From assembly GCF_000499385.1 (NCBI RefSeq), contig NW_013651762.1, positions 54,308-118,307 on the forward strand: a stretch of DNA of 64,000 bases, given 5' to 3'. Below are positions 12,557-24,418 of the stretch, piece after piece (positions within the stretch are counted from its first letter, which is position 1; the number at the start of each line of letters is the position of its first letter). The stretch comes from Eimeria necatrix (taxonomy: Eukaryota > Apicomplexa > Conoidasida > Eucoccidiorida > Eimeriidae). The notes beneath the pieces were generated by a model. It saw only the letters and a program-made list of their open reading frames with translations, was not told where the DNA came from and made no database searches. The position numbers and the translations under genes are program-made.

Positions 12557-15500
12557 CTATCGGATCTGTTTTAGCTGAGGCTAGCTTGCCATCATGCGGC
12601 TTTCACCTGTTTACCTTGACCTCGCTACGCTGTTCCCAGCAGTGGACAACAAATTGAGCATTCTTGTGTGGAATCATCTATCTAAATATCCATCTTGATT
12701 CTATAATGTAGGTCTAGAAGATGGGAAAGCACCCTGCACACGCGGGTGTCTGAAGCTCCAAGCATTTTGCCACGCAGTTACAACACTAAATGTAAGCACA
12801 GTAGATAAGTATGCCAGCGCGTGCGTTTTTAGCAAGCGCGCGTGTAGCAACAACAGAGGCACAGAAGTAGTGGCACCACACGAAGCAAACGAAAGCAAAC
12901 GAGAAACCAAAAGTGCCACAGACTCCAGTAGCGGTGCACGCCGTCTACACCTTCATTTTACTTCGACAACAACTCCGTCTTAAAGGTGCTGTGTGGCCAT
13001 GCAAGCTGCATTGCTGGGCATGCCACTACGCTTGTAAAATATGCCTATCGTAGCCCTTTGTGTGTGCGCTCTGGTTTTACTACACCTGATATATCAGCAT
13101 TAGCCTGTCGTTCCTACTCATCGGCATTTAGAGTCAAGCTGCAGGGTGGATCTGAATTCGCTGACGTGCAGCTGCTGGGATTATTTGAGGAAGTATACAA
13201 AAAGTTGTTTCACGAAGAGGCAAGTAGTCCTGTATGCCAAAAGTAGACGAATTGCTCAACAGAAGCAAATGCAAGCTTCCGGTTACAACTGCAACGGGAA
13301 AACAGATCCTGGATGAACTTCTAAGCCACCCACCGCACATAGGTATATCCCTTCGCAACGGTGCTTTTTCAAACTGCTGTAGATCTGAATATCTACAATT
13401 GCAAATTGCGAGTCATGTTCAACCTTGAATTCTAGGCTCAGGTTCTGCTGCACGTCAGCAAGGCACAATGAGAAGGCTACTGCAAGATGGGTCTTGGCCA
13501 ATTTATGGTAGAAAACTGTAGCTACGACTCTGCGAAATCGATGGCCACACGCCAGTCTCACGCCCAGGTAAAGTATGGAAAGAAATTGGAAAAGGTTAGG
13601 AAGAGGCTCAACCCGTGTAAATGTGGATCCACCCTCTCCTTAGTGTGCAAAATATAGGCTAGTAACTGTGGAGCATCCTATATGCTGGAATTATTCGTCC
13701 ACTTGCCCTACAGACCCACGACCACACTATCGAACAGCTCGCCAAATGTTGAACTCAGTGACTTTTAGCTATGTCGTGGATTCTGTTGATCAAAAGGGAT
13801 TGCGCACTTAATGCATTGCTCGTCAAAGAAAACTGGAAAAGTCTACTAAGGCTCGTTTCCGAAGGAGCTGGCATGTCTTCTGGAATGTGTGGGCTGTAGC
13901 TGCTTCAGATACGCTCCCAGCTGTCGCCGAAGTCATGCTCTCTGAAGCCTTAATTAATTGTTTAACAGTGTGTTACTTCAAGTAGCGCTTCGTACAGGGC
14001 AGAAGCCCCGAGAAATTTTGTTAGTTTGCATATGGGCCGCCTGAACTCCTAGCTGAAGGTGAAAGACCGCTACCTAAAGCGCTAGTGTGGCACTCATATT
14101 GAACCTACAATCCAACGCCTATGAGCGCCCAGGAGTGCTGCTAATGTGGCTAAGCTGCCTGAGAACGTGCGCCAGAAATGTGGTCTTCTATAGCCAGCAT
14201 TGCAAAGCAAACATATTTTAGCTTGGCAAACAAAGTCCAGAGAAGAGCGCAGAGTGAACTGGCAATGTTTGACGACCTAAGCGTGCCAAAACCAGAGTAA
14301 TTGGACCCAGATGCTGCATCCTCTGGTTCATCTACCTGTGTTGATGGCCTCTTGCACAGTGACTTGTCAAATTCTAACTCACCTGAACCTTAGAGCAGCA
14401 CACCAGTACTACTTTATCTTCAAGTGTGTCCGTCAGCATCGATGCTCTAGGGCATTGTGGAGCCCCAAAACTACCTACTGCTACTATGTTTGTTCAACGC
14501 CTTTCACCTAACTTACTAGCCACCTACAGCAGCTGGACGATATTAGGTACAGCGTTGAGGTCCGTTCTCCTTGCCGCCGAATTCTGTATTGTTCGCTGTC
14601 TGCCCTTCTGTGATGCTCCAGTTGTTCTTCCTCACGAAGACCAAAACTCACCTCCACAGGCTTGCTCTCTTCAGTGTTAAGAAAATATTTTCAATTAAGG
14701 GGGTTCCTCTCTTGCACGTAAATTTCTTCGTAGCTTTACCCATACTACCCCGAGGCCCGGCCGTATAGCACTCAACCGCATTCACTTCTGTAACCACCAA
14801 CAATGCACGTAATGAATCCCCAACCTGGCACTTTTGGCGTTACATACGGTGTTGTCCAGCAGGACATCAACGGCATAGCCTTCCGTGCTTCTGCCATACA
14901 ACGGGCAGAAAACATTGCCTCCGTGGTGCATTTTGTCCCGATGCTCTACTTTCATATCTATAGTCATATTCTGGCTCATTTAACCGTGGCTATTCAATAT
15001 ATGCAGCAGTAGCGCCGTAGATACCCATTCGAACTACAGTGAGGTCAGCACACGCAGTGAAGATTGTACACATGCCCTCGGTCTTGTGGATTTGAAGAGG
15101 GAAATCCGTTTCTTCTCCCTCATTTCTGCGCCATTAGCGACACAGATACATAAAATATATTTTGAATAATGCTAGAAGCAATGGGACAACAGTTTGAAGA
15201 GCCAGCATTGAGTGTGCAACACAATTGATGCCGTTGTGGCTGCATGCGGGTCCTCGAACCAGTGTGGGGCCATTGCAAGTAGTCGAGACCACAAAAAGAG
15301 TTTCTTCTCACTGTAACTACTTGGAAAGTACAAATAAATTTTGCTTCAGAGCCGCGAGGACGCTGAGAGTCCGGTGCGCCGCAGTCCAGCTTCTTTGGCG
15401 CCGAGCCGGCTTCGCTGTCAGACGCTGAGGCAGACGGCACACGCTGTTGCCTTCTGGTCGGCGCTGTCACGTTTTGATGAGGCCGATATGCGCCTAGAGA

Positions 15501-15849
15501 ACTTGAGGGCGAGGGTGCGGCCTTACAGCCCCCGCGTCCCCGTACTAGAACTTCAGTCTGGTGTGGCGGGTCGCCTGAGCCGCCTGTTGGTTCCCGCACG
15601 GATGAAGGCCCTTGAGCTCACCACGGGTCTACTAGCAGCTCCAAGAAGGTTCAGGGGCTCTTGCGCCCAAGTCGGCTGCTTCTGCGGCAAGAAAGGAGAG
15701 GGATCCTAGCAGGACCCGCCGCTATCTCCCTTGTATCTCTTGAACCTACGCAGCTTTTTATCTCCTCTCTGAAGTTGCTGCATTTACGGTGCACCTGAGA
15801 ATTCACAACCAGCGAAGACGCTTCGCTCTTCACCGGGCTCTGCACCACG
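12557..15849. other. Intergenic stretch with weak coding hints only
   Basis: No gene can be supported in these 3.3 kb. The best hint is an open frame of about 12986-13246 (+) with RSYSSAF followed by LLGLFEEVYKKLFHEE, which looks like a mitochondrial presequence running into a helix, and a second frame at 13234-13428 with ATGKQILDELLSHP. Neither has an in-frame ATG with good context, and I found no phase-matched splice between them. The rest (13430-15849) has only short mixed-strand frames. Confidence 0.35.
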
Positions 15850-17700
15850 ATGGCTACGGGGGTGGCAGTGCCTCCAGACAAACAGAGAATCACTCAAGTG
15901 GAGAGTTGTAGCGGAACCGCGACGGAGTCCGTTGCTGTTGCGGTTGGTGAACGTATGAGCGCCACTACATTCCCTGGGCAACTGGACGGATGTTCCTCTG
16001 TTGCTGCTGCCGTTTGTGCAGAGGCAGTTGCTGAACAAGAGCCAGGGCTCCAGATAGTAAGGAAGGGACGGGCAGGGAGTGCTATTAGCACATGTTCCGT
16101 AGGCGCGCCCGGAGGAAGTAGCGGTGCCTCCACAGCAACAGGGGAGCGGGATGGCTCTGTAAGTGTTATCGCTCACTCCCAGGGAGAAAATAGCTCGTTT
16201 TATGATGGTGTGGGACCCTCCCGTGGCCCCGTTGGCCCTGATCAGGGTGGCCAAAACTGTAGCGTGGCGGCCGTCTTAAAGCGCCAGGCCCTCCTGGCTG
16301 CCATAGGCCTGCAGCACTCGCCAAAATCTGACAGGCTTTATCTCCAATCCCATGCATGCGCTATCCTTCACTTCATAGGTGAGAACTTACGCGGCCGTCT
16401 GCTGCGGCTTGTTCCCAAGACCTTTTTTCTGAAGGCTGTAGGCTGCTGATGCACATAATAAGGAAGAAGGTAATATGTAGATGTAGAACTACGTACCTAC
16501 GAGAGGTTTATTATCTGTCGAGGTGCACTCGTGCTTCCGTGTTTGTTTGCAGCTCTTTTCATGTCCTTCGTTATGCTCGTCACCCTATGGGGCATTTTGG
16601 TAGGTGATCCCCTCGGCATGCTTGCTCGCCCTGTGCGCACATTAGGTGCAGGATCATAGAGAGGCTAGCTGCAGATTCTGATCGTTAATTGGTTATATAG
16701 TGCGTAGCTGGATGTACGAGGATTTGAACTGCGGTGCAGCATGGCGGACTCCAGAGGGCGACGTAACCGCGTCTTACCCCAATTGTCTTTTCCTGTGACG
16801 TGTGTTGAGATCACTGCAGGACGTCGCTGTGGAGATTTTAGCCGGCCCCAATAGCGTTGATCAGTTGCAGGGCTATTCGGTGATGTTGGCGGTCGGTTTA
16901 TTGCTCACTATCGTGCTAAAGCTCGTTGAGAACCAGGGTCTTAAACTAACAGTCTACCCAAGTAAGGACATAAACATACGGCTCACTAGCACTATGTCTC
17001 GAGCTCATGGTGAAGTGTAGAGTTTTATGTACTTAAGGCTTTAGGTGTAAGGGTGGTTTTGCGGGTTTTTCCTCAGCCCTGATTGTCTCCCTGATTACGG
17101 TTGTGGCGGCGTGGGGAATTATCGTAGGTCTTCACATCTCGCACCTCTCCTGCTGGTTGTTTCTTGTTTTACTTTTTTTTCGATGGCAGTGATTCAAGGA
17201 TGCAGTAAACAGTTATGGCTGGCCTCGCTGGCTCGCTTGGCCCCGCTCACGTGGATTCCATGTTTTTGTGTATTTGACCTAGTCCCTCCCCTTGACCAAG
17301 ATATGTCTCGTTGTCTGTTTGTGTTTTCCTGTACCTGTACGCGTCTCTTTTCTATTCCTCGTCTTCGTGGCGTTTCTGCACTTCGGTCTCCCTGGCTCTC
17401 CATATTTACTGTTCGCTTCGGCGGTTATTGGATTGGCCTCTGCTGCCTACTGCATTGCTTCATGTATTTCTTCCCTGTTCTGTGTTCCTTAAGCGCAGCT
17501 GTATATTTTTGCGTCGTGCGTTGACTTCGCAGGATGGACTGGTGGAGGTCGGTGCTCTGGGGAGCAAGCATTGTGAAGGTCTGATTTATGCCTTGTTTTT
17601 TATTGTGGCAGCTGCTCTCGTGTCTTTACACACCTGCTTCTGCAACAGGAGTTTCAGCACTCAGCTGCACCGGTTTGTCTGTTACTAACACTGATTCTAC
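15850..17700 (+). CDS. Multi-pass membrane protein, function unknown (3' end unresolved)
   Basis: Four exons join in phase: 15850-16378, 16553-16599, 16820-16961 and 17077-17123 (255 codons). The first 150 residues are Ser/Gly/Ala-rich and look cytosolic and disordered. A first helix crosses the exon 1/2 join (HACAILHFIA then LFMSFVMLVTLWGIL), a second is GYSVMLAVGLLLTIVLKL, and a third spans exon 4 (LIVSLITVVAAWGII). Each splice restores a hydrophobic helix, which is the main support for the model. After 17123 a likely exon begins at 17190 (QLWLASLARLAPLTWIP), but no donor/acceptor pair fits cleanly, and the end at about 17700 is only a bound. I do not recognise the family. Confidence 0.5.
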
Positions 17701-18504
17701 CCGCTAGTTTTGCAGGTTCATTGGACTGAGTTTAGTTTACTTCGTTTGTTCATTTAAGAAGAAAACCAGCACTGGCGCCAAAACTCAGCTTGTGGGCGTG
17801 AAGAAACAATGCGTGTCTACCCCTACTCCCAGGTGTGTGCATCTGTATGTATGTATACCTGTCTGTACATCTGCTCGCGTGTGGCACATTTATAGTTTCA
17901 ATTTGTATGGTGCAATAAGCGTATTCAGTGCAAACTTGATGCACATATATGGCGACCCTAATAAACAAATTTGACCTAGCAATACCCCTGTTACGTAGCA
18001 CAAGCGGATACGAAATTACTGTGCGCTGCTCATGAGTTCCCGTTGTTTCATGAGCGTTTAACAAATATGCAGGCGCGAACGCGTCGTGCCATGGCAGCAG
18101 CCGAGGGGGTCGGAGGGAGCACATATCCGTACACTGCAGTACCGAAGTGTTCCCCGCCCCCAACGGGCTTCACAAGCTGCAGCTGAAGATGATGGTGCTT
18201 TGAGTGCTTGTCCATGCTTTGAAATAATTTATTTCAGAGGACAGACCTTTGCCCGCTTTTTCCTTAGGGATCCATCACTATGCGCACGTCCCCCGGCCCC
18301 AGCTGATAGCTAGATGCAACTAGGGCTAGTTAAGTGCAGTGCAGCCTAACTGCAGCAGGGGCCAGTGCCTATTCTTGCAGCAGCTATGGCCAGATAGCCA
18401 CGGTGGCGCACCAGTCATCCTTCAATTATAGCAACGGGCATTGTGCCGCACCGCTTCCCCTCTGGAGGGCGGGAGCGCTCGCCGGGGCTAGACAGGAGAG
18501 AAAG

Positions 18505-19923
18505 TCAAAGATGAGAAAAGAGGAGACGGCCTGCGTGCTGCTGCTGTTCACATGCATCATTTAGAGTAAGCAGCTTCATGGGGACTTCGTACATGAAGTA
18601 GTGTGTGTGTACGAACGAACCAACCATACAGCAAAGGCTGATGAGGGTGACAAATGACAACAAAAAAGTGAGGTATGACTGCCTATGCGTGGTCTTCATG
18701 AAGTGGAACACGCACCCAATGCCTACGGCTCCCGCCACGAAAGCCGTTAGGAAGAAGCAAATCGAATCAACGAGCCCTAACCTCCCCAAAATGGCATATT
18801 GCAAAGTATTTGCTGAGGAAGTGAAGAAGATCATAAAGTTTGCCGTGCTGACAGCGGCAAGAGGTGGCAGCCCAATCTCCAGCAGTAGGGGCCCCTTGAC
18901 AAGGCCCCCTCCAATGCCTATGGCGCCAGCCAGAACCCCCGCAGCCATAGACAACAGGGGATAGACGAAAGCAGTAATAGGCGTCAGCCACTGTAGGCCC
19001 CCGTCTTGTATATCTTTGTTACTGCAGCCAGCAGCCTCTAGCCTCTGTCGCCTTCTGATGAGCCAGCGGGCAAAGAGGAATGTGCCCAACACATGCACTG
19101 AAAACAGCAGATAGATACAACCTTGCTGCCACTGCGAACCGCAGAGCACAGCGACCGGGCCCCCGGCCAGGATAAGAAGAACTACGTTTAAGAGTGAGTC
19201 CACCACCAGATAAAGGAAGCTAACTTGACAAGTCCCGCAGTAGAAATCCTTTTCAAACTCGGCCAGAGCGGCTGGCACTACTGCTGAGCCTTCCTGAATG
19301 TCAAAGAGGCGGCATGACGTAGTGAAGTAAGTTGTATCCTGGGTGTTCGCTAGCCTCTTGAGGGGCAGCTGGCCCGGTGTATCATCTTCAGCTGGAAGCA
19401 ACTGCTGCAGCTCTGCTCGGGTCTCTGCTGTAGACCCTAGATGTCCCCTATGCAGCCTTCCGAAGTCGTTTTCTGTGTCGTCCTGCTCCCCCTTCCCCTC
19501 AAGCTCCTTCAGAATGCGCGTCTCCTCCGCTCGCTGCGCCAGTCCCTTTTTAAATGTCTTGTAGCTAGTGAAACTGAGGGTCAAGACTAAACAGGCCAGT
19601 ATCTGGAAGTCAGTCATAACGATGTTCAGCAGCACCCCAATGATAGCACCCAAGAGCGTAAAAGGTTCCATGATGGCTGCCAACTCGTAGTTGATTATGG
19701 GAGCATTGGATTTGGGATGGCGACGACGTACATTGATCAGCACAGACATCAAACAGCCCCCAAATATTGTCACTTTCGAGAGAGGTACAGCCTTGTGAAC
19801 GTCACGAAGAGATATGATGTATCCGGGAATGTACAGAGCACCTCCGCCAGTCCCAGCGCCCGAGGCCAACGTAGCTGCAATGAATATTGCGGCCATAAGA
19901 GCAAGCCGGACGAACACATCCAT
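18505..19923 (-). CDS. TauE/SafE-family membrane transporter (sulfite/anion exporter-like)
   Basis: This single open frame of 472 residues starts at an ATG and needs no intron. The protein has the internal duplication of the TauE/SafE family. The first half opens with LASGAGTGGGALYIPGY (about residues 20-36). The second half has AGVLAGAIGIGGGLVKGPL (about 327-345) followed by STANFMIFFTSSANTLQY, the paired Gly-rich motifs on helices in each repeat. A charged cytosolic loop of about 90 residues (about 130-225) separates the halves. Bacterial members export sulfite, sulfoacetate or similar anions. Eukaryotic members exist in plants, ciliates and apicomplexans, mostly uncharacterised, so the substrate here is unknown. 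Membrane location is clear; which membrane is not, as there is no obvious organelle leader. Confidence 0.85.
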   Translation of the reverse strand: MDVFVRLALMAAIFIAATLASGAGTGGGALYIPGYIISLRDVHKAVPLSKVTIFGGCLMSVLINVRRRHPKSNAPIINYELAAIMEPFTLLGAIIGVLLNIVMTDFQILACLVLTLSFTSYKTFKKGLAQRAEETRILKELEGKGEQDDTENDFGRLHRGHLGSTAETRAELQQLLPAEDDTPGQLPLKRLANTQDTTYFTTSCRLFDIQEGSAVVPAALAEFEKDFYCGTCQVSFLYLVVDSLLNVVLLILAGGPVAVLCGSQWQQGCIYLLFSVHVLGTFLFARWLIRRRQRLEAAGCSNKDIQDGGLQWLTPITAFVYPLLSMAAGVLAGAIGIGGGLVKGPLLLEIGLPPLAAVSTANFMIFFTSSANTLQYAILGRLGLVDSICFFLTAFVAGAVGIGCVFHFMKTTHRQSYLTFLLSFVTLISLCCMVGSFVHTHYFMYEVPMKLLTLNDACEQQQHAGRLLFSHL

Positions 19924-22317
19924 CCTCGCTTGCTCGTGAAATCTGAGCAGGCCTCACCAAACACCTCAGGCAGCCGCAACCTGCCACGCCTGTGAACGGC
20001 GTCGCGCTGGCTGAGAGCCAGTAAGCAGAACTCAGCTTGAATCAAAACTAAACTAAAGGCACAAAAGAAGGAGCATGGCCTCCAAATTTAGATGTGGATA
20101 CAGTCGCATCCCAGCCAGGCGGGTGGTCTCAGGTTGCCGACGAATGACCCGATGCGGAAAAGTCTACATGTATTCGATGCACGTTGAGCCTTCACTCCTC
20201 AATTACTGCAGTCCAGAGCTTAAACATCCCTTTTGCGAACAATAAATCGTAAGATCCTCAGGCACGAAGCCAGTTTGCATGGCTGGACAGCCAAGAGCGT
20301 CGTTGAGTCATCGGGGCCTTGGTGGCCACCTTTAATGCAGCGCGCTGGTCATAGTTAGGAGTCCTCTGTCTTTAGTATTGTGCGTGTCAATGAGTCCTTT
20401 TGCTGAATACTTTTTATAATACTGATACCTTTCCATCAAATTTCTCCCCTGATACGCAACAAAATCTCTAGTTACGCTTCGGCAGTCTGCTTGCTGCATG
20501 CACAACTGGCACAACCAGTGGTACAATTACCTGGAACACCCCTGGAACCTTGGCACAAGCTTACACGTATCCACATTGCCGACAGCGCATAGATTTTGCA
20601 CACGCATCAGTGCCATCTGAACCGATTCATGGATAAAGGCAAGCTCAACAAGGCATCATGCAGCACATCTGCATCTGGCAGCGTCGCCAGCTGGGCCTAA
20701 GTGACTGAGCATTGCGTCGTCCAGCTGCTTGGTCTTTCCAAAGATATGGCTTGTTATGGCAACCTTGAAGCTCACGCGATCATATTACATCCATAACGCA
20801 TATGCCTGCAGCAGTGAGTAGGATTCAAAGTAAGGGCAACAGAGCATGCTGCTTCAGCGATCACGTTCAGGGCCAGCGACCCAGCTCCCCTAGGACGCAT
20901 ATTCTCTTGGCTTTTTAGCAAACCTCTTGTCTAAATTCTCATGAAGCCCATAGGAGTATCTCATTCTTCTCGAGACCTCTCTACATCATGGCCCTGCAAG
21001 CACGCCAAAGTGTGCCTGCAGGCCCATGTTGCAGGCAGGTCAGGTTCTGCCTTCACAATGGCATAAATTGAATACTGGTATGCTTTCTCCGCTGCTGAAG
21101 TTTCCGTGACAGCACCGTGCTTTGACTTGATAGGCATGGAAGTTTGGATTTTCCTTTGCCGGACACCTGGTCATTCCCCAGTTTCTCATAGCTACCATTC
21201 CGGTACCACAATGCACTTTTCCCCTTTATTACTCAGTTTGCACATTCTGTGATTCATTTTATTCATTGTTCAGTGCTCTTACCGCTGTGGCGTGTAATCA
21301 CAGTCTACGGCTGCACAATGGATCGTTGCGGCAACTACTTAATAGAGGGTTCGCTGGATGCTCCAGCGCCACTAAATTTGGGTGACGTGGACACGCCTTC
21401 AAGTATCGCGCCTAACTGAATGTCCTACGGTTGCAGCGCGGTAGACACTGTACGCATGCGGGGGAAGGGGAGTATGTTAGCAGCTCTTTGTAAGGTGTAG
21501 TTCTCTTGAAACAGTTTTTAGGAGGCGGCAGCACTTTTTACAAAGCCTGCACTGGGCATCTCAACAATCAGAACTAGCTGTAAAGCTTGTTAGCTATGTC
21601 CTTTGCTATTCGCTTGTACTTCCGTAGGTAAGCTAGCAGCCTCATTGGTGCCCCTAAGGTGAAGGTTTGCTATGTAGAAAACATCAAGCGTGAACAGCTA
21701 ATGAAAGATGTGCATCAAATAACATGCAAGTTCAGCCTAGTGACATGGTTTGCGTGATATGCCGATGGCATGCCCATGACTTAAGAAACTCAACAGCTAG
21801 GAATTCAACCAATTCCCATCTGCCATTCCTGTTTGTTTCACGAACGATTTTGGCGGCAGGATCACTCATAGAAAACAGCCAGATAAGCACGTGAATGCAA
21901 ATTATTGTATGCAGACAGGAACTTCCTTGTGGAAAGTAAATTAAAGTGAAAGCATGAAAGTGTAAAGACATATGGCGCTGCTTTGCTCAAAAGCAGTTAA
22001 TGAGGGTGAGGAGTTAAAGAGCCAAACTGCGAGGGGCTGCCGCCCCCTTTCCCTGCCTCCGGTAGTGACTTGGCTGGCCAAAATCGGAAGGCACAGGGTG
22101 AATACGGCGATGTATTTGCATGCAGATGTGTTTCGGTCCGTGTTTTGTGGGGAAGTTACTCGTAAGAATCTGCCCCTTGTTACTATCGCTCCAAGGCACA
22201 ATGGAAACTTCATTTCTTGCCATTTTTTACCAAAGCAATATATCGTCCGTAGGAATTCAGCGGCCTTACTCTCCAAAAAATCATATTCTTATCCCCTGTC
22301 ACAGGATTTGTAGGCTA

Positions 22318-22367
22318 AAGGCTCATGCGCTAGGTAAAGCCATAGGCTCATGCGCTAGTTAAAGCCA
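22318..22367. repeat. 25-bp direct tandem repeat, two copies
   Basis: Two adjacent copies of a 25-base unit (core GGCTCATGCGCTAG) differ only at two or three bases, one at the first base and one in the middle (GGTAAAG against GTTAAAG). No gene is near and the unit has no dyad symmetry. Confidence 0.8.
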
Positions 22368-22679
22368 TCTTTGCGCAGGGAGCCCTTGTTAAATGTGTAC
22401 ATGGCAGATGTCCAGGCAAATGCATACATTGGTTCAGCCGCGACGTGCTTACATGCACAAGGTGGCTGAACCATTGCATGCTAAGACGTAGTGACTTTAA
22501 GCTTGCTACGAACACTAAACTGCATTCTTTTCATAGCAATGAAATATGGGCCGAAAGTGCATTGTCTTCCTCAAGGCAATGAAATATAAAAATAAAATCC
22601 TTCAAGCTGCAGTATTGTAATGATAAGTTTTAGCCGCGAAAACCCTGCTAAGTACCTGTAAGCACACGGTACGCTCTGA

Positions 22680-23015
22680 GCCTACACAGTGAGTCTCAAG
22701 GCCCTGCCGATTCCCGTTAAAGTGAACGCATGGGGATGGGAGAGCTACAACCCCTCCTTCTCTCTACGAGCCTGAACTTCAAGACCCTCACTTTAGGTTG
22801 TGCCCCTTTTTTCCGCAAGCACCCATTTCAACGCGCATGGGTAAGGCCTTCAGACTCACTCCATTCAATGAGATTTGCCCTGGGCTAACCGGTACTTTGG
22901 GTTGTGCCTCTTCTTCCCCTCAAACACTGACGTTAAGGCGCATCCATGGGGGCTTCAGACTTACTCTGTAAGCTCGGAAATTTACCCTGGGCTAACGGTT
23001 ATTTTGCAGTGTGCC
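22680..23015. repeat. Degenerate tandem repeat of about 105 bp, roughly three copies
   Basis: Recurring blocks mark the period: GGTTGTGCC-like at 22797 and 22900 and GCAGTGTGCC at about 23006; CATGGG near 22730, 22838 and 22946; CTTCAGACT(C/T)ACTC near 22850 and 22955; TGCCCTGGGCTAACCGG near 22876 and a variant near 22984. Copies differ by substitutions and small indels, so the repeat is old. No open frame runs through it. Confidence 0.6.
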
Positions 23016-24418
23016 AGAGGCCAAAGCATACGGCTTTAGCTATCTGATTCGGTCCGTAGCTCGGTTGCACAACCTTCCCAAGCCTGCATCTGATCAGCAG
23101 GATCCAATAACAGGCACACCATACCTGGGTGCGCTGCTCCTGCTGTAGCATGACTACCTTCCAAGGGAGTGCGGTTCCTTCGATGGGATTATTCTGTATC
23201 CTGTTCGATATTGCGCATTCATGTTACACTCACTCCAGCGCACAGCAGCCCTGCACGGAAGGGCTTAAACAGGGCTTGAATAGTCTGAGGCACAAGGCGG
23301 GTTTCCGCGTATCCTTCTAGTACTCGGTGTGCCGGACGGCGGCCCACCCTTTCCTTATGAGTAGAGCCGCGCCTTAAGTATTTGGCGCACATGCAGTTCA
23401 GCGCATTGTCGCCTCATGTTGGGCATACACAACATAAGCAGGTAAAATGTTTCTGCCCGCAGCACTCTTCAGAGATTACTTTGCCAGATATTCGCCCTGA
23501 CCCGCCGCGCTGAGCTTCAGGCTATGCTATCATTGCTCTACTGCAGCTGAAAAATGTGCGCAGAGCCTGTACAGGATGCACAGTACAACTCAAAGCAAAG
23601 AAAGGCTCTGGCTGGTGAGCCGACAGCTTGCAGTTGCAGGAAGCCCTGTGCCCCACAGCGCCCGAGAGCGCCAGCGCTGCGGCTGCTGCCTCTGGTTTAG
23701 CGCCTAACAGGAGGTTCTGTTCCCGTTTTTATTGGTAAATTTAGCCTGGTTCATTATTGTTTAGTCGAAATTTTAGAGTTCTGTCATCACCTGGATACTG
23801 CGACACCTGAGCGAGGTACTCTGTGGCGCGGCAGTGGGCGCTCCTGTTCCTCCTGCGCTTGAGTGTGTGATTTTCTCTCTTTGTCCCTTCTGCTGTTGTG
23901 TCATCTCCATATGTGCTTTCGAGTTCATTCTTTTATGTTTTTTCACTAGACGCAACAAGAAACGACAAGTGCAGGAGGCCGCAACAGGGCGGCAACCTTG
24001 GGGGCCCCTTGGGTTAAGGGAACTGCCTTACGCAGCCTTCTGGTGTTAAACGTAAGACAAGTAACCATAGGAGTCTGGCGGGTGTGTCTGTTTCGAATAT
24101 CTGGATTTTTGTTGCTTTTTTCGTGCGGGTTCTGCCCCACTGCTAGTGGTGTATTGTTGTCTTTGCCCTCTCCTGTCAAACCCCGCTTCGTAAATTCCCG
24201 CCCATTGCATCCAGGAGGGGCTGCACGGAAGTGGTCTCTTCGCACGAACTTTAGGTATTCGAAGTCCAAGGTGTCAGGGCTACCCTGTTGGGGGCGCTGC
24301 CTTGCAGCCGCTTCGAGTCAAAGGTCGTTGACAAAGTGTGCTCTCCTATTGTTCGGCCCTTCGTCAGCAGCAACATCAGCAGCAGCATCAGAAGCACCAG
24401 CATCAACAAAATAGGATA

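Larger units (their letters stand above)
19924..24418. other. Gene-poor stretch with degenerate repeats
   Basis: No gene is supported in these 4.5 kb. Open frames are short, overlap on both strands and carry no family motifs. The region contains two small repeat patches (22318-22367 and about 22680-23015), listed separately. The last few hundred bases before 24419 may be the 5' leader of the downstream gene; a CAG/CAT-rich run encoding Gln/His lies just upstream of its ATG. Confidence 0.5.

Noticed and set aside
16690..16765. tRNA-like B-box (GTTCAAATCC on the minus strand)
   Set aside because: The arms around the TTCAAAT loop do not pair, and no acceptor stem or anticodon arm can be drawn.
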